Assembly: GCA_030824095.1 (NCBI GenBank) | Contig: JAVBYK010000456.1 | Location: 1-15,842 of the forward strand | DNA from: a bacterium | GTDB lineage: Bacteria > Pseudomonadota > Gammaproteobacteria > Burkholderiales > Burkholderiaceae_C | Length of the DNA: 15,842 nucleotides | Reading direction: 5' to 3' | The notes under the pieces: model-generated | The model's database searches: none | What the model was told of the DNA's origin: nothing | Seen by the model: only the letters and a program-made list of their open reading frames with translations | Shown here: positions 7,292 to 14,452 of the stretch, in pieces | Layout of the letters: each line of letters begins with the position of its first letter | How positions within the stretch are numbered: the stretch's first letter is position 1 | Program-made: the position numbers and the translations under genes

Positions 7292-8698
7292 ATGCTCGCG
7301 AGGCACCACGATCCCATTGCCGCCATTGCCACCGCCCCCGGGCGCGGCGCGGTGGGCATTGTGCGGATCAGTGGCAAAGGGCTGGGCCCATGGGTGGAAT
7401 ACCTGCTGGGCCGTGTACTGCGGCCCCGCGAGGCGACCTACCTGCCTTTCAATGACGCCCAGGGGTCACCGATCGATCAGGGTCTGGCCCTGTTCTTCCC
7501 GGGGCCGCACTCGTTCACTGGTGAGGACGTGCTGGAGCTGCAGGCGCACGGCGGTCCTGTGGTGCTGCAGTTGCTGCTGGCGCGCTGTCTGGAGGCGAGT
7601 TCGGAAGTCAATCCGGCAACTGGGCGGCCGTATCTACCCAGTCTGCGCATTGCGCAACCGGGCGAGTTCTCCGAGCGGGCCTTCCTGAATGACAAGATCG
7701 ATCTGGCCCAGGCCGAGGCCATTGCCGATCTGATCGATGCCAGCACCGAAGCGGCGGCGCGCAGTGCCACACAGTCGCTGTCCGGCGCTTTCTCCCGCGA
7801 AATTCATACCCTGCGGGATGCACTCATCCACCTGCGCATGCTGGTGGAGGCGACACTGGATTTCCCCGAGGAGGAAATCGACTTTCTGGAAAAGGCCGAC
7901 GCCAGGGGCCAGTTGGAGCGTTTGCAGCAGGCATTGAATGCTGTGCTGCAAAAAGCGTCGCAAGGTGCCCTGCTGCGCGAGGGCATTACGGTTGTCATTG
8001 CCGGTCAGCCCAACGCGGGCAAGTCGTCCCTGCTCAATGCACTGGCGGGTGCGGAACTGGCCATCGTGACCCCGATTGCCGGCACCACCCGGGACAAAGT
8101 GCAGCAGACCATCCAGATTGAGGGCGTGCCCATCCATGTGGTCGATACGGCCGGTCTGCGCCCGAGTGACGACGATGTCGAGAAGATCGGCATCGCCCGC
8201 GCCTGGGAGGCCATTGAAGGTGCCGATGCGGTCTTGTTCCTGCACGACCTGGTGCGCGCAAGTGCTACAGAATACATAGCTGCTGATGCAGATATCACGA
8301 GGGCTATAGCCCAAAAACTCTCAAACACGGTTCCCGTGATCGATGTCTGGAACAAGGCTGATGCCGTGCCCGCGGGGGCGTCGGGAAAAGGCATCGTGCT
8401 GTCCGCCAAGACAGGCGCTGGTCTGGACAGTTTGCGTCGCACCCTGCTGGAAACAGCCGGTTGGCAGGCCCCGAGTGGTGGCATCTTCATTGCCCGCGAG
8501 CGCCACCTGCAGGCGCTGCGCCGTGTGCGGACGCACCTGGCATTGGCGGCCGAGCATCTGGCGGCGCAGGACCAATCACTGGATTTGCTGGCTGAAGAAT
8601 TGCGGTTGGGACAGAATGCGTTGAGTGAGATCACCGGCGAATTCACGTCGGATGACCTGCTGGGCGTCATCTTCTCGAAATTTTGTATCGGTAAGTAG
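7292..8698 (+). CDS. mnmE: tRNA uridine-5-carboxymethylaminomethyl(34) synthesis GTPase MnmE
   Basis: MnmE, with MnmG, modifies the wobble uridine at position 5 in several tRNAs, using GTP and a folate one-carbon donor. The 468-residue product has the N-terminal folate-binding domain (IAAIATAPGRGAVGIVRISG), a helical middle domain, and an inserted G domain with GQPNAGKSS (238-246), TTRD (265-268), DTAG (285-288) and NKAD (354-357). It ends CIGK, with the conserved cysteine at 465. E. coli MnmE is 454 residues. An AAAGGA ribosome site (7278-7283) lies 8 bases before the ATG and only 6 bases after the last hairpin of the upstream repeat. Residues about 324-345 come from an AT-rich segment unlike the rest of the gene. 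Confidence 0.97.
   Translation: MLARHHDPIAAIATAPGRGAVGIVRISGKGLGPWVEYLLGRVLRPREATYLPFNDAQGSPIDQGLALFFPGPHSFTGEDVLELQAHGGPVVLQLLLARCLEASSEVNPATGRPYLPSLRIAQPGEFSERAFLNDKIDLAQAEAIADLIDASTEAAARSATQSLSGAFSREIHTLRDALIHLRMLVEATLDFPEEEIDFLEKADARGQLERLQQALNAVLQKASQGALLREGITVVIAGQPNAGKSSLLNALAGAELAIVTPIAGTTRDKVQQTIQIEGVPIHVVDTAGLRPSDDDVEKIGIARAWEAIEGADAVLFLHDLVRASATEYIAADADITRAIAQKLSNTVPVIDVWNKADAVPAGASGKGIVLSAKTGAGLDSLRRTLLETAGWQAPSGGIFIARERHLQALRRVRTHLALAAEHLAAQDQSLDLLAEELRLGQNALSEITGEFTSDDLLGVIFSKFCIGK
8261..8326. repeat. Atypical AT-rich, palindrome-bearing segment within mnmE
   Basis: By my count only 29 of 66 bases are G or C, against clearly GC-rich flanks. It contains a perfect 12-base palindrome GGGCTATAGCCC (8301-8312) and the string CATAGCTGCTGATGC (8275-8289). 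From memory this resembles a short interspersed repeat common in Comamonadaceae genomes (cores like ATAGCTGCT...GGGCTA). It is in frame and encodes a variable stretch between the DTAG and NKAD motifs, changing length by only about 4 residues relative to E. coli. The segment is seen; its origin as a repeat is inferred. Confidence 0.4.
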
Positions 8699-8710
8699 CT
8701 GCACTACACT
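8683..8710 (+). promoter_or_regulatory. Weak candidate promoter for the gene at 8742
   Basis: TTGTAT (8683-8688) and TACACT (8705-8710) are 16 bp apart. The first element lies inside the last codons of mnmE. Transcription would start near 8717, about 25 bases before the ATG. The match is modest, and readthrough from mnmE is equally possible. Confidence 0.3.
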
Positions 8711-8741
8711 CTTTTGGTCGTCGATACCGAAAGCAACAAGA

Positions 8742-9473
8742 ATGTCCCTACTAAACTGGTTTTCCAAGAAGCCGCCGGCCCGGCATTCCGTGCCCGCCGA
8801 AAGCTCCGGCCTGAGCCACGTGGACGCCACCGAGCCGTTCACGCCGTCTGGCAAGGGGCATGCGCGGGGGCCGGTGACGCCTCCCGGCAGTGCTGCCAAT
8901 CGCAAAAACGAGCGCCTGGAGCGCCGTGAATTGCTGTATTCGGTGGTGCGGGAAGCCATGATCCGCGTTGGCGTGTTGTCTTCCAGCTACAAATTCAAGG
9001 TTCTTTCGCTGGATTCCCGGGGGCGGCAGTACCTGATAATGATGGACTTGGCGCGGCAATACATCGGAGATCCAGCCCGTCTATCCGAAGTGGAAAGCGT
9101 AATTGCCCAGGCCGCCAAGACGCGGCATGACATCCTGGTGACGGCCGTTTACTGGCGGGTCAACGAGCATGTCACTGCGGGTGTGACTGCACGGCTGACA
9201 CCGAAGGCCGTACCGGCTACGCCCAGCCAGAAGCCGGGGGCCGCTGCCGTGCCGGTGGCGCCGGCGTTGACCGGGTACGAACCCCTGCACCCGGAAGAGG
9301 TGGCTGCCTTCAAACAGGCACTGGCATCTGTCGCCGCACCCAAACCCCTGGTTGCTCCCGGAGAAATCATCCACTCGGGCCGGCGCAATCCGGCACCCAT
9401 GCCCAGCTTTGAGGACACGGAAATGGATGACCGGCCGTCGCCACTCAGCGGAACCCAGTACGGCGATCTTTGA
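8742..9473 (+). CDS. Conserved-looking hypothetical protein, function unknown
   Basis: I do not recognise this 243-residue protein. The open frame extends upstream to 8625 inside mnmE, but the ATG at 8742 (MSLLNWFSKKP) gives a more plausible start. Residues about 54-147 look like a folded alpha/beta core: a charged helix NRKNERLERRELLYSVVREAM, then KFKVLSLDSRGRQYLIMMDLA, then HDILVTAVYWRVNEHV. The flanks (10-52 and 152-243) are rich in Pro, Ala and Gly and look disordered; the C-terminal LSGTQYGDL is compact and could be a conserved tag. There is no signal peptide, membrane segment or known catalytic motif that I can see. It follows mnmE by 43 bp and converges on apt, with a hairpin repeat between. 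Confidence 0.8.
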   Translation: MSLLNWFSKKPPARHSVPAESSGLSHVDATEPFTPSGKGHARGPVTPPGSAANRKNERLERRELLYSVVREAMIRVGVLSSSYKFKVLSLDSRGRQYLIMMDLARQYIGDPARLSEVESVIAQAAKTRHDILVTAVYWRVNEHVTAGVTARLTPKAVPATPSQKPGAAAVPVAPALTGYEPLHPEEVAAFKQALASVAAPKPLVAPGEIIHSGRRNPAPMPSFEDTEMDDRPSPLSGTQYGDL

Positions 9474-9503
9474 ATAGGTGACATGGCCCGCGCCAAGGTG
9501 GGC

Positions 9504-9594
9504 CAGGGACGCCGTGGAACGGGCTTTGCCCGGCCACTGGCGTCGTCCCCCTTCCGTAGGAGAAAGGGGGAAAGCGACGAAGTCGCTCAGGGGG
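9504..9594 (-). repeat. Three-hairpin intergenic repeat, copy B (3' of apt)
   Basis: On the minus strand this starts 7 bases after the apt TAA with CCCCCTGAG and repeats the layout of copy A. In plus coordinates, stem 1 is AGCGAC/GTCGCT (9573-9578 / 9582-9587), stem 2 is CCCCCTT/AAGGGGG (9547-9553 / 9564-9570), and stem 3 (9508-9544) is GACGCC/GGCGTC, GTGG/CCAC and CGGGC/GCCCG with a 3-base loop. Stem 3 is 37 bases long in both copies. A further TGGCCC/GGGCCA hairpin (9484-9489 / 9500-9505) adjoins it. It fills the gap between two convergent genes, so it may also act as a bidirectional transcription stop. Confidence 0.83.
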
Positions 9595-9601
9595 TTGTTA
9601 T

Positions 9602-10159
9602 TTAATGCCCGGCAAAGTCCACCAGTGTGAACAGTGGCAGACCGGAGTCCCGCAGCTTTTGCGATCCACCCAGCTCGGGCAGGTCCACAATCGCAGCGCC
9701 TTCCATCACGTGCGCACCCAGTCGCTCCAGCAGCTTGCGACCGGCCATCATGGTGCCGCCGGTGGCGATCAGGTCGTCGATCAACAGCACCCGGTTGCCG
9801 GGCTTGACGGCATCGGTGTGCAGCTCGACGGTAGCGCTGCCGTATTCGAGTTCGTAGGTTTCCTCGACCGTGGTGAAGGGCAGCTTGCCCTTCTTGCGGA
9901 TGGGCACGAAGCCGACGTTGAGTTCGTATGCCACCACGGCTCCCAGGATGAAACCGCGCGCATCCAGGCCGGCCACGATGTCGGGCCGCATGTGGGCATC
10001 CATGTAGCGGTGCACAAAGGCGTCGATCAGTACCCGGAACACCTTGGCGTCCTGCAGCAGTGGTGTGATGTCGCGGAACTGGACACCGGGTGTGGGCCAG
10101 TCCGGTACGGTGCGGATGTGGTCTCTGAGGTATTGGTTGAGACTGGTGTGTTGCTGCAT
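9602..10159 (-). CDS. apt: Adenine phosphoribosyltransferase
   Basis: Apt converts adenine and PRPP to AMP and pyrophosphate, a one-step purine salvage reaction in the cytoplasm. The 185-residue protein has the family's N-terminal YLRDHIRTVPDWPTPGVQFRDITPLL block and the PRPP-binding loop VLLIDDLIATGGT (124-136) with the paired acidic residues. The RKKGKLP stretch (88-94) is the flexible catalytic-loop region. Length matches E. coli Apt (183). No clear ribosome site precedes the ATG at 10157-10159, but no better start is visible. It lies 72 bp after the antiporter gene on the same strand and may share its transcript; its stop is followed by hairpin repeat copy B. Confidence 0.96.
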   Translation of the reverse strand: MQQHTSLNQYLRDHIRTVPDWPTPGVQFRDITPLLQDAKVFRVLIDAFVHRYMDAHMRPDIVAGLDARGFILGAVVAYELNVGFVPIRKKGKLPFTTVEETYELEYGSATVELHTDAVKPGNRVLLIDDLIATGGTMMAGRKLLERLGAHVMEGAAIVDLPELGGSQKLRDSGLPLFTLVDFAGH

Positions 10160-10231
10160 AACGGGTAAGGGGGTGGGGCCGCAAGGCGGCGTCGGGTGCT
10201 ATTGTGCCCCCATGGGTGGATCAACGGGCCA

Positions 10232-12217
10232 TCAGGTCTTGAGCAATTTCTGCTCTGCCATGGCCAGCGCTTCTGCCTTGCCGGATAGCACCAGGGTGTC
10301 ACCCGCTTCCAGCAGGGAGTCATCTTGTGTGGGGATCACCTTGCCATTGCTGCGGCGCAGGCTGACGACCCGCACGTCCAGCGTTTGGAGTGCAAAGTGG
10401 TCCAGCGTCCGGCCCGCCGCCTTGGCGCCCAGGGGCAGGGTCAGGGTGGTCAGTCGTTCGTACTGCAGTTCATCCACGGAATCGTCATCGGCGCCACGGA
10501 AGAAGCCGCGCAGCAGGTTGTAGCGGGCATCGCGCTGGTCCTGCACGATGCGGATCACCCGGCGCATGGGAACTCCCACCAGGGCCAGGGCGTGGCTGGC
10601 CAGCATCAGCGAGCCCTCTATGGTCTCGGGCACGACTTCGGTTGCGCCGGCGGCTTGCAGCACCTCCAGACTCAGGTCGTCTTGGGTGCGCACAATCACT
10701 GGGACCTGGGGCGCATGTGCACGGACGTGGCTGAGCACCTTGAGTGCGCCGGGCACATCCAGGTAGGTGATGACTACGGCGCTGGCGCGCGCGATGCCGG
10801 ATGCAATCAATGCCTGCAGCCGGGCCGCATCGCCAAACACCACGGAGTCACCTGCCGCAGCAGCCTGGCGCACGCGGTCGGGGTCCAGGTCCAGCGCCAT
10901 ATAGGGGATACCTTCGCCTTCGAGCATCTTGGCCAGGTTCTGGCCGCAGCGGCCATAGCCGCAGATGATGACGTGGCGGTTGGCATTGATGGATTTGCGC
11001 GCAATGGTGGTCATCTGCAGCGACTGTTGCAGCCACTCGCTGGCCACCAGTTTCATGACGATGCGGTTGCTGTACATGATGATGAAGGGCGTCACCAGCA
11101 TCGACAGCACCATGCTGGCCATGATGGGATTCATCAGAGCCGGTGGCACCAGAGAGTTGGCCTGGGCCAGGGTCAGCAGCACAAAGCCGAACTCACCCGC
11201 CTGTGCCAGGTACAGACCGGTTCGCAGCGCAACACCGGAACTGGCACCCAGGAATTTGGACAGCGCGGTGACCACGACAGCTTTGAACAGCGTGGGGACG
11301 ACCAGCAGCAGCAGGACCAGGGGCCAGTTTTCCAGCACCAGCCGCCAGTCCAGCAGCATGCCGATGCTGATGAAGAACAACCCCAGGAGAACGTCGTGGA
11401 AGGGCCGGATGTCGGTTTCCACCTGGTGCTTGAACTCGGTCTCCGAGATCAGCATGCCGGCAATGAAGGCCCCCAGGGCCAGGCTCAGTCCCGCCAGCTC
11501 GGTCAACCAGGCCAGGCCCAGTGTGATGAACAACAGGTTCAGTACAAACAGCTCTTCACTCTTGCGCCGTGCCACCAGGGTCAGCCAGCGGCGCATCACA
11601 TGCTGGCCACCGACCAGCAGCACGGTGATCAAGAGCGTGGCCTTGACTGCGGCAAGCGCCAATGCGCCGGCCAGTTGCTCTCCCGATGCACCCAATGCGG
11701 GAATCAGCACCAGCAGCGGCACGACGGCCAGATCCTGGAACAACAGCACGCCCATGACCCGTTTGCCATGTTCGGATTCCCGCTCCAGCCGCTCCACCAT
11801 GAGCTTGACCACGATGGCCGTGCTGCTCATGGCCAGTGCGCAGGACAGGGCCAGTGCCGCCTGCCAGGACATGGCCCAGACTTGTGGCAGCAGCGTGGCC
11901 AGCATCACGGTAGCCGCTGTCGCGACCAGAATGGTCACGGCTACCTGGAGCAGTCCCAATCCGAACACATGTTGGCGCATGGCACGCAGCTTGGGCAGGT
12001 TGAATTCGAGTCCGATGACAAACATCAGAAACACCACACCGAACTCACCCAGATGGCGCACGCCATCGGCATCCTGTGACAGGGCCATGGCATTGGGACC
12101 GACGGCAATGCCAACTGCCAGATAGCCCAGCATGGGCGGCAACTGGAAGAAGCGACAGGCCACCACTCCCAGCACCGCGGCCAGCAGATAGAGAAGGGTA
12201 ATTTCCAGTCCGGTCAT
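10232..12217 (-). CDS. CPA2-family monovalent cation:proton antiporter with RCK domains (KefB/KefC/YbaL-like)
   Basis: This is an inner-membrane antiporter that probably exchanges K+ (or Na+) for H+. The first ~385 of 661 residues hold many hydrophobic helices typical of the Na+/H+ exchanger fold (for example FLMFVIGLEFNLPKLRAMR and LSLALGAFIAGMLISET). Next comes a nucleotide-binding RCK-N domain with GYGRCGQNLAKMLEGEG (from about residue 419) and a C-terminal TrkA-C-like domain (about 575-655; LTLPLGAKAAGRTLDHF, DTLVLSGKAEAL). This is the KefB/KefC/YbaL layout, but glutathione gating specific to Kef cannot be judged here, so I give no symbol. It diverges from kdsD with a 44-bp gap. No ribosome site is seen; a -10-like TAGTAT lies only 6 bases before the ATG. 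Confidence 0.9.
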   Translation of the reverse strand: MTGLEITLLYLLAAVLGVVACRFFQLPPMLGYLAVGIAVGPNAMALSQDADGVRHLGEFGVVFLMFVIGLEFNLPKLRAMRQHVFGLGLLQVAVTILVATAATVMLATLLPQVWAMSWQAALALSCALAMSSTAIVVKLMVERLERESEHGKRVMGVLLFQDLAVVPLLVLIPALGASGEQLAGALALAAVKATLLITVLLVGGQHVMRRWLTLVARRKSEELFVLNLLFITLGLAWLTELAGLSLALGAFIAGMLISETEFKHQVETDIRPFHDVLLGLFFISIGMLLDWRLVLENWPLVLLLLVVPTLFKAVVVTALSKFLGASSGVALRTGLYLAQAGEFGFVLLTLAQANSLVPPALMNPIMASMVLSMLVTPFIIMYSNRIVMKLVASEWLQQSLQMTTIARKSINANRHVIICGYGRCGQNLAKMLEGEGIPYMALDLDPDRVRQAAAAGDSVVFGDAARLQALIASGIARASAVVITYLDVPGALKVLSHVRAHAPQVPVIVRTQDDLSLEVLQAAGATEVVPETIEGSLMLASHALALVGVPMRRVIRIVQDQRDARYNLLRGFFRGADDDSVDELQYERLTTLTLPLGAKAAGRTLDHFALQTLDVRVVSLRRSNGKVIPTQDDSLLEAGDTLVLSGKAEALAMAEQKLLKT

Positions 12218-12223
12218 GGCGAC

Positions 12224-12253
12224 ATACTAGCAAGAGACGTTCCGCTCTATAAA
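12224..12253. promoter_or_regulatory. Candidate face-to-face promoters for the antiporter gene and kdsD
   Basis: On the plus strand TATAAA (12248-12253) lies 8 bases before the kdsD ATG. On the minus strand TAGTAT (12224-12229) lies 6 bases before the antiporter ATG. With a 17-bp spacer each -35 falls on the other's -10, but both -35 hexamers are poor. Neither ATG has a ribosome site, so both mRNAs could be nearly leaderless. This is inference from spacing. Confidence 0.35.
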
Positions 12254-12261
12254 ATGCCCGC

Positions 12262-13263
12262 ATGATGGATCACGCACCCCGGCACCCGGAACATTCGGCC
12301 CAACGCGCAATTGCGCTGGCGCATGAGACCTTTGATATTGAAGCCGCTGCCGTTTTGGGACTCAAGAGCCGGGTGGGTGCTGCATTTGCCCAGGCCGTGG
12401 AGATGGTGCTGGCGATCCAGGGCCGGGTCGTGGTGATGGGCATGGGCAAGAGTGGGCATATCGGTCGCAAGATTGCCGCCACGCTGGCTTCCACCGGAAC
12501 GCCGGCCATGTTTGTGCATCCTGCCGAAGCCAGCCATGGCGATCTGGGCATGATCACCCCCGTCGATCTGGTGCTGGCCATTTCCAACAGCGGAGAGTCC
12601 CAGGAAATGGCAGCGATTCTTCCCATGCTCAAGCGGCTGGGCGCACCGGTCGTTGCCATGACAGGCAATCGGCAATCCACGATGGCCCTGCATGCAGACC
12701 TCTGGCTGGATACCGCTGTGGACAAGGAAGCCTGCCCGCTGAATCTGGCACCCACGGCCAGTACCACGGCCCAACTGGCGCTGGGGGACGCACTGGCGGT
12801 GGCCCTTCTGGATGCGCGGGGATTTCGGGCTGAAGATTTCGCGCGCTCCCATCCCGGCGGTGCATTGGGGCGCAAGCTGCTCACGCATGTCAGTGATGTG
12901 ATGCGCTCGGGCGATGCGGTGCCCCGTGTGGCACCGGACGCCGGTTTCGGTGTTTTGATGCGCGAGATGAGTGCCAAGGGTCTGGGTGCGACCGCCATCG
13001 TGGACGCGCAGGAGCAGGTGCTGGGTATCTTCACGGATGGGGACTTGCGCCGCCTGGTGGAGCAGGGGGCCGATCTGCGGCAGACCACCGCCCAGGAAGT
13101 GATGCACCATGCCCCCGTTACCGTCGACCAGCATGCACTGGCGGTGGATGCGGCCGAGTTGATGGAGCGCAACCGCATCACGAGTGTGCTGGTGGTGGAT
13201 ACGGATGGGCGCCTGTGTGGTGCACTCAACAGCAACGACCTGATGCGTGCGAAGGTCATCTGA
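12262..13263 (+). CDS. kdsD: D-arabinose 5-phosphate isomerase (KdsD/KpsF/GutQ family)
   Basis: KdsD interconverts ribulose 5-phosphate and arabinose 5-phosphate, the first step toward Kdo, the inner-core sugar of LPS. The 333 residues contain a SIS domain (about 40-185; GMGKSGHIGRKIAATLAS from 60, ISNSGESQE 107-115), the conserved SHPGGALGRKLL (196-207) whose histidine matches the family's active-site histidine, and two CBS domains (about 210-333). E. coli KdsD is 328 residues. The start at 12262 has a second ATG right behind it and no ribosome site; a -10-like TATAAAAT is 6 bases upstream. The gene leads an operon with kdsC (1-bp gap) and lptC, which supports KdsD over the capsule (KpsF) or sorbitol (GutQ) paralogues. 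Confidence 0.95.
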   Translation: MMDHAPRHPEHSAQRAIALAHETFDIEAAAVLGLKSRVGAAFAQAVEMVLAIQGRVVVMGMGKSGHIGRKIAATLASTGTPAMFVHPAEASHGDLGMITPVDLVLAISNSGESQEMAAILPMLKRLGAPVVAMTGNRQSTMALHADLWLDTAVDKEACPLNLAPTASTTAQLALGDALAVALLDARGFRAEDFARSHPGGALGRKLLTHVSDVMRSGDAVPRVAPDAGFGVLMREMSAKGLGATAIVDAQEQVLGIFTDGDLRRLVEQGADLRQTTAQEVMHHAPVTVDQHALAVDAAELMERNRITSVLVVDTDGRLCGALNSNDLMRAKVI

Positions 13264-13264
13264 A

Positions 13265-13822
13265 ATGAGTACCGCCCGCAAGCCCGCTTTGAATTTCGAC
13301 CCGGCCTTGTTGCTCAAGGCCCAGGGTGTGAAGATTGCCTTCTTCGATGTGGATGGTGTGCTGACCGATGGCGGTTTGCTGTTTTCCGAGACGGGCGAGA
13401 CGCTCAAGCGTTTCAACACGCTGGATGGACATGGATTGAAACTGTTGCAGTTGGCAGGCATCACGCCCGTGGTGATTACCGGGCGCGACTCCAAGCCCCT
13501 GCGTGTGCGCTTGCAGGCCCTGGGCATAGAGCACGCCCATTTTGGAACCGAAGACAAGCGGCCGGCTGCCGAGCAGACGCTTGCCACGCTGGGTCTGGAC
13601 TGGAGCCAGGCCGCCGCCATGGGGGATGACTGGCCCGATCTGCCGGTGATGCGGCGCTGTGCCTTCGCCTGTGCCCCGGCCAATGCCCACGTCGAAGTGC
13701 TGGCAGCGGCTCACCATGTGACGGATGCGCGTGGTGGAGATGGTGCGGCCCGGGCGTTTTGTGACCTCCTGCTGGTGGCCAGCGGCCGCTACGTCGACCT
13801 GCTGGAAAAGTACACGCGATGA
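13265..13822 (+). CDS. kdsC: 3-deoxy-D-manno-octulosonate 8-phosphate phosphatase
   Basis: KdsC removes the phosphate from Kdo 8-phosphate to give Kdo for LPS. The 185-residue HAD-type protein shows the nucleophile motif FFDVDGVLTDG (D28 and D30), motif II ITGR (71-74), a motif III lysine (K98) and motif IV GDDWPD (120-125), in the compact capless form used by the tetrameric KdsC family. I chose the ATG at 13265 over the upstream in-frame start at 13247, because GAAGG (13251-13255) sits 9 bases before it and it avoids overlap with kdsD. The TGA stop overlaps the lptC start (ATGA, 13819-13822), so lptC is probably translationally coupled. Confidence 0.95.
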   Translation: MSTARKPALNFDPALLLKAQGVKIAFFDVDGVLTDGGLLFSETGETLKRFNTLDGHGLKLLQLAGITPVVITGRDSKPLRVRLQALGIEHAHFGTEDKRPAAEQTLATLGLDWSQAAAMGDDWPDLPVMRRCAFACAPANAHVEVLAAAHHVTDARGGDGAARAFCDLLLVASGRYVDLLEKYTR

Positions 13823-14442
13823 GGTTTGTCCTGCGTGACGCCTGGGAGCGGTTCCTGCTGTATTTCCCGCTGGTTTCCATGGGGTTGCTGGCGTTGGGAA
13901 CGTATTGGCTGGTGCGCAGCACCCCCCCGGCAAGTGGTCCGGTTCCCCCCAAGCCAGTCAGCCACGAGCCGGACTATTTCATGCAGGATTTCTCGGTGCG
14001 AACCTTTGACGCCCGGGGGCGGGTGCGCACCGAGGTGCAGGGCGTCAAGGCACGCCACTATCCCGATACCCTGTGGCTGGAGATCGACACCATCCGCGTT
14101 CGCTCCTTTGATGAGCAGGGCCGCATGACCACGGCCACCGCCGAGCGCGGACTGACCAACGAGGACTCGTCGGAAGTGCAACTGATGGGCAATGCGGTGG
14201 TGGTGCGCGAAGCGGATGCCGGCCAGGGCGTCAATGCCGCGCCGCGCGTGGAGTACCGAAGCGAGTTTCTGCATGCGTTCATCAATACCGAGCGGGTGCG
14301 CTCACACATGCCGGTGGAGTTGTTGCGCGGCAAGGATCGTTTCACCGCCGAACGCATGGACTTTGACAATGTGGAGCAGGTGCTGCAATTGAGTGGTCGT
14401 GTTCGTGGCACCCTGATGCCGCCGCCCGATGCACAACCCTAG
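13819..14442 (+). CDS. lptC: LPS export ABC transporter protein LptC
   Basis: LptC is a bitopic inner-membrane protein that takes LPS from LptB2FG and passes it to LptA in the periplasm. The 207 residues have a single N-terminal membrane helix (LLYFPLVSMGLLALGTYWLV, about 13-32), then a periplasmic beta-jellyroll with the family's early motif PDYFMQDFSVRTFDARGR and the later RVEYRSEFLHAFINTERV. E. coli LptC is 191 residues. Sequence identity across this family is low, so part of the case is its place directly after kdsC, which is conserved. The ATG overlaps the kdsC stop. The TAG stop overlaps the AGGAGG ribosome site of the next gene. The expected lptA and lptB do not follow in this window. 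Confidence 0.92.
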   Translation: MRFVLRDAWERFLLYFPLVSMGLLALGTYWLVRSTPPASGPVPPKPVSHEPDYFMQDFSVRTFDARGRVRTEVQGVKARHYPDTLWLEIDTIRVRSFDEQGRMTTATAERGLTNEDSSEVQLMGNAVVVREADAGQGVNAAPRVEYRSEFLHAFINTERVRSHMPVELLRGKDRFTAERMDFDNVEQVLQLSGRVRGTLMPPPDAQP

Positions 14443-14452
14443 GAGGCCGACG

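Noticed and set aside
9081..10184. Minus-strand open frame through the repeat and apt
   Set aside because: It reads apt in the wrong frame and runs through repeat copy B and the opposite strand of the hypothetical gene; the correct apt frame is obvious.
10160..10231. GCCGC-AAG-GCGGC hairpin (10178-10190) between the antiporter gene and apt
   Set aside because: Only 5 bp, no U tract, and common by chance at this GC content; not called as a terminator.
10325..12079. Plus-strand open frame of 584 codons opposite the antiporter gene
   Set aside because: Extremely His/Gln/Gly rich with no motif, while the minus strand encodes a well-formed antiporter with an RCK domain.
12247..13683. Minus-strand open frame of 478 codons opposite kdsD and kdsC
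   Set aside because: Spans two well-identified genes and has shadow-type composition.
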